A stretch of 64,000 bases of DNA from NCBI GenBank assembly GCA_902575815.1, contig CACGTA010000003.1, forward strand, positions 31,898 through 95,897. The letters run 5' to 3'. This DNA comes from an uncultured Alphaproteobacteria bacterium. GTDB taxonomy: Bacteria > Pseudomonadota > Alphaproteobacteria > HIMB59 > GCA-002718135. This document shows positions 63,754 to 64,000 of this stretch, in pieces; the stretch's first letter is position 1, and each line of letters begins with the position of its first letter. A program made the translations under genes and the position numbers. The notes under the pieces are model-generated. The model saw only the letters and a program-made list of their open reading frames with translations, did no database searches and had not been told where the DNA came from.

Positions 63754-64000
63754 GAATTATCTAAATTTTTTTTGTATTATTTTTTTTTTAACTATATCTT
63801 ATAAAGTAGACTCCAACGCGAATATCAAAACTAAGATCTTAGATCATTTAAACTCACTTGAAAATTTCTCTGCATCATTTATCCAAAATGATAGTGAAGA
63901 TTTAAGTGAAGGAAAAGTTTATATTGGAAAGAAACGAGTAAGAGCTGAATACTTAAATCCTTCAAAAATTTTAATAGTTTTGGATGAAGATAAGGCAATG
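63737..64000 (+). CDS. lolA: Outer-membrane lipoprotein carrier protein LolA, N-terminal part
   Basis: ATG at 63737 overlaps the ftsK end by 17 bp and stays open to the window edge (88 codons). It has a signal peptide (NYLNFFCIIFFLTISYKVDSNA), then the start of a LolA fold: LDHLNSLENFSASFIQNDSEDLSEGKVYIGKKRVRAEYLNPSKILIVLDEDK. LolA ferries lipoproteins from LolCDE to LolB through the periplasm. ftsK-lolA is a common alphaproteobacterial pair. The gene is cut by the window end. Confidence 0.88.
   Translation, partial: MFSKNKNYLNFFCIIFFLTISYKVDSNANIKTKILDHLNSLENFSASFIQNDSEDLSEGKVYIGKKRVRAEYLNPSKILIVLDEDKAM

Noticed and set aside
1-64000. CRISPR array, transposase, integrase or rRNA operon
   Set aside because: No regularly spaced repeats, IS-type genes, integrase motifs or rRNA sequence were seen anywhere in the window.

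Overview
The window is a very AT-rich, tightly packed stretch of a streamlined marine alphaproteobacterium. The class is supported by GcrA, CarD, an RpoH-type sigma factor, an IalB-like protein, the Ccm system I cytochrome c maturation cluster next to aconitase, a Mic60/HemY pair beside tsaD, and the order rsmB - heparinase-like - purH. Tiny spacers, many ATGA overlaps, low GC and a retinal-type carotenoid cluster point to a SAR11-like or HIMB59/AEGEAN-169-like lineage. I cannot decide between these from sequence alone. No rRNA, CRISPR array, integrase or transposase was seen.

Layout. 0-9 kb: the tail of a YciB/IspZ-like membrane protein, pgk, gcrA, an MFS transporter with a 40-aa membrane ORF behind it, an M29 aminopeptidase, dxs, panB, a beta-carbonic anhydrase and dusA. 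9-17.9 kb: one long minus-strand run, acnA - SUV3-like helicase - terB-like - fdxA - carD - degenerate phosphoesterase - rpoH - pagL-like. 18.1-18.4 kb: a short Lys/Ala/Pro repeat protein with a structured leader and three stacked hairpins behind it. 18.5-23.8 kb: a complete ccmABCDEFGH operon, including a ccmD too short for the ORF track. 23.9-33.9 kb: an orphan amino-acid binding protein, yggT, folD, argG plus a GT9-like gene, an ialB-like gene, an ECF sigma/ChrR-like pair whose anti-sigma domain lacks its zinc ligands, a type III asparaginase, a fructosamine-kinase-like gene, an aldo/keto reductase and a Bax-inhibitor-like protein.

34-48 kb: a TPR-glycosyltransferase, a GT8-like gene, hemY/mic60 next to tsaD with hemC and hemD absent from the interval, an EVE protein, a sulfotransferase, acs, tdk, rsmB, a heparinase-like gene, and purH split cleanly into two overlapping ORFs at the domain boundary. 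48-53 kb: an accessory region of two 2OG-oxygenase-like genes, two methyltransferase-like genes, a glycosyltransferase-like gene and an unrecognised gene. It ends in a decayed tRNA-Gly copy exactly 1000 bp from the intact tRNA-Gly(GCC), with one secreted HExxH protein between the two copies. 54-58.3 kb: crtI-crtB-crtY-blh, the beta-carotene to retinal route, without crtE or a rhodopsin. 58.3-64 kb: a ybaK-like gene, a thioredoxin/CnoX-like gene, a Lon-N domain protein, ubiH, ftsK and a truncated lolA.

The points most worth following up are the split purH, the zinc-less ChrR-like anti-sigma factor, the tRNA-Gly duplication flanking a one-gene insert, the degenerate phosphoesterase conserved inside the carD-rpoH run, and the Lys-repeat protein with its structured leader. 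Once the small ORFs and RNA features are counted, no gene-free stretch reaches 300 bases. The longest is the 298-bp acnA/Lys-repeat spacer.
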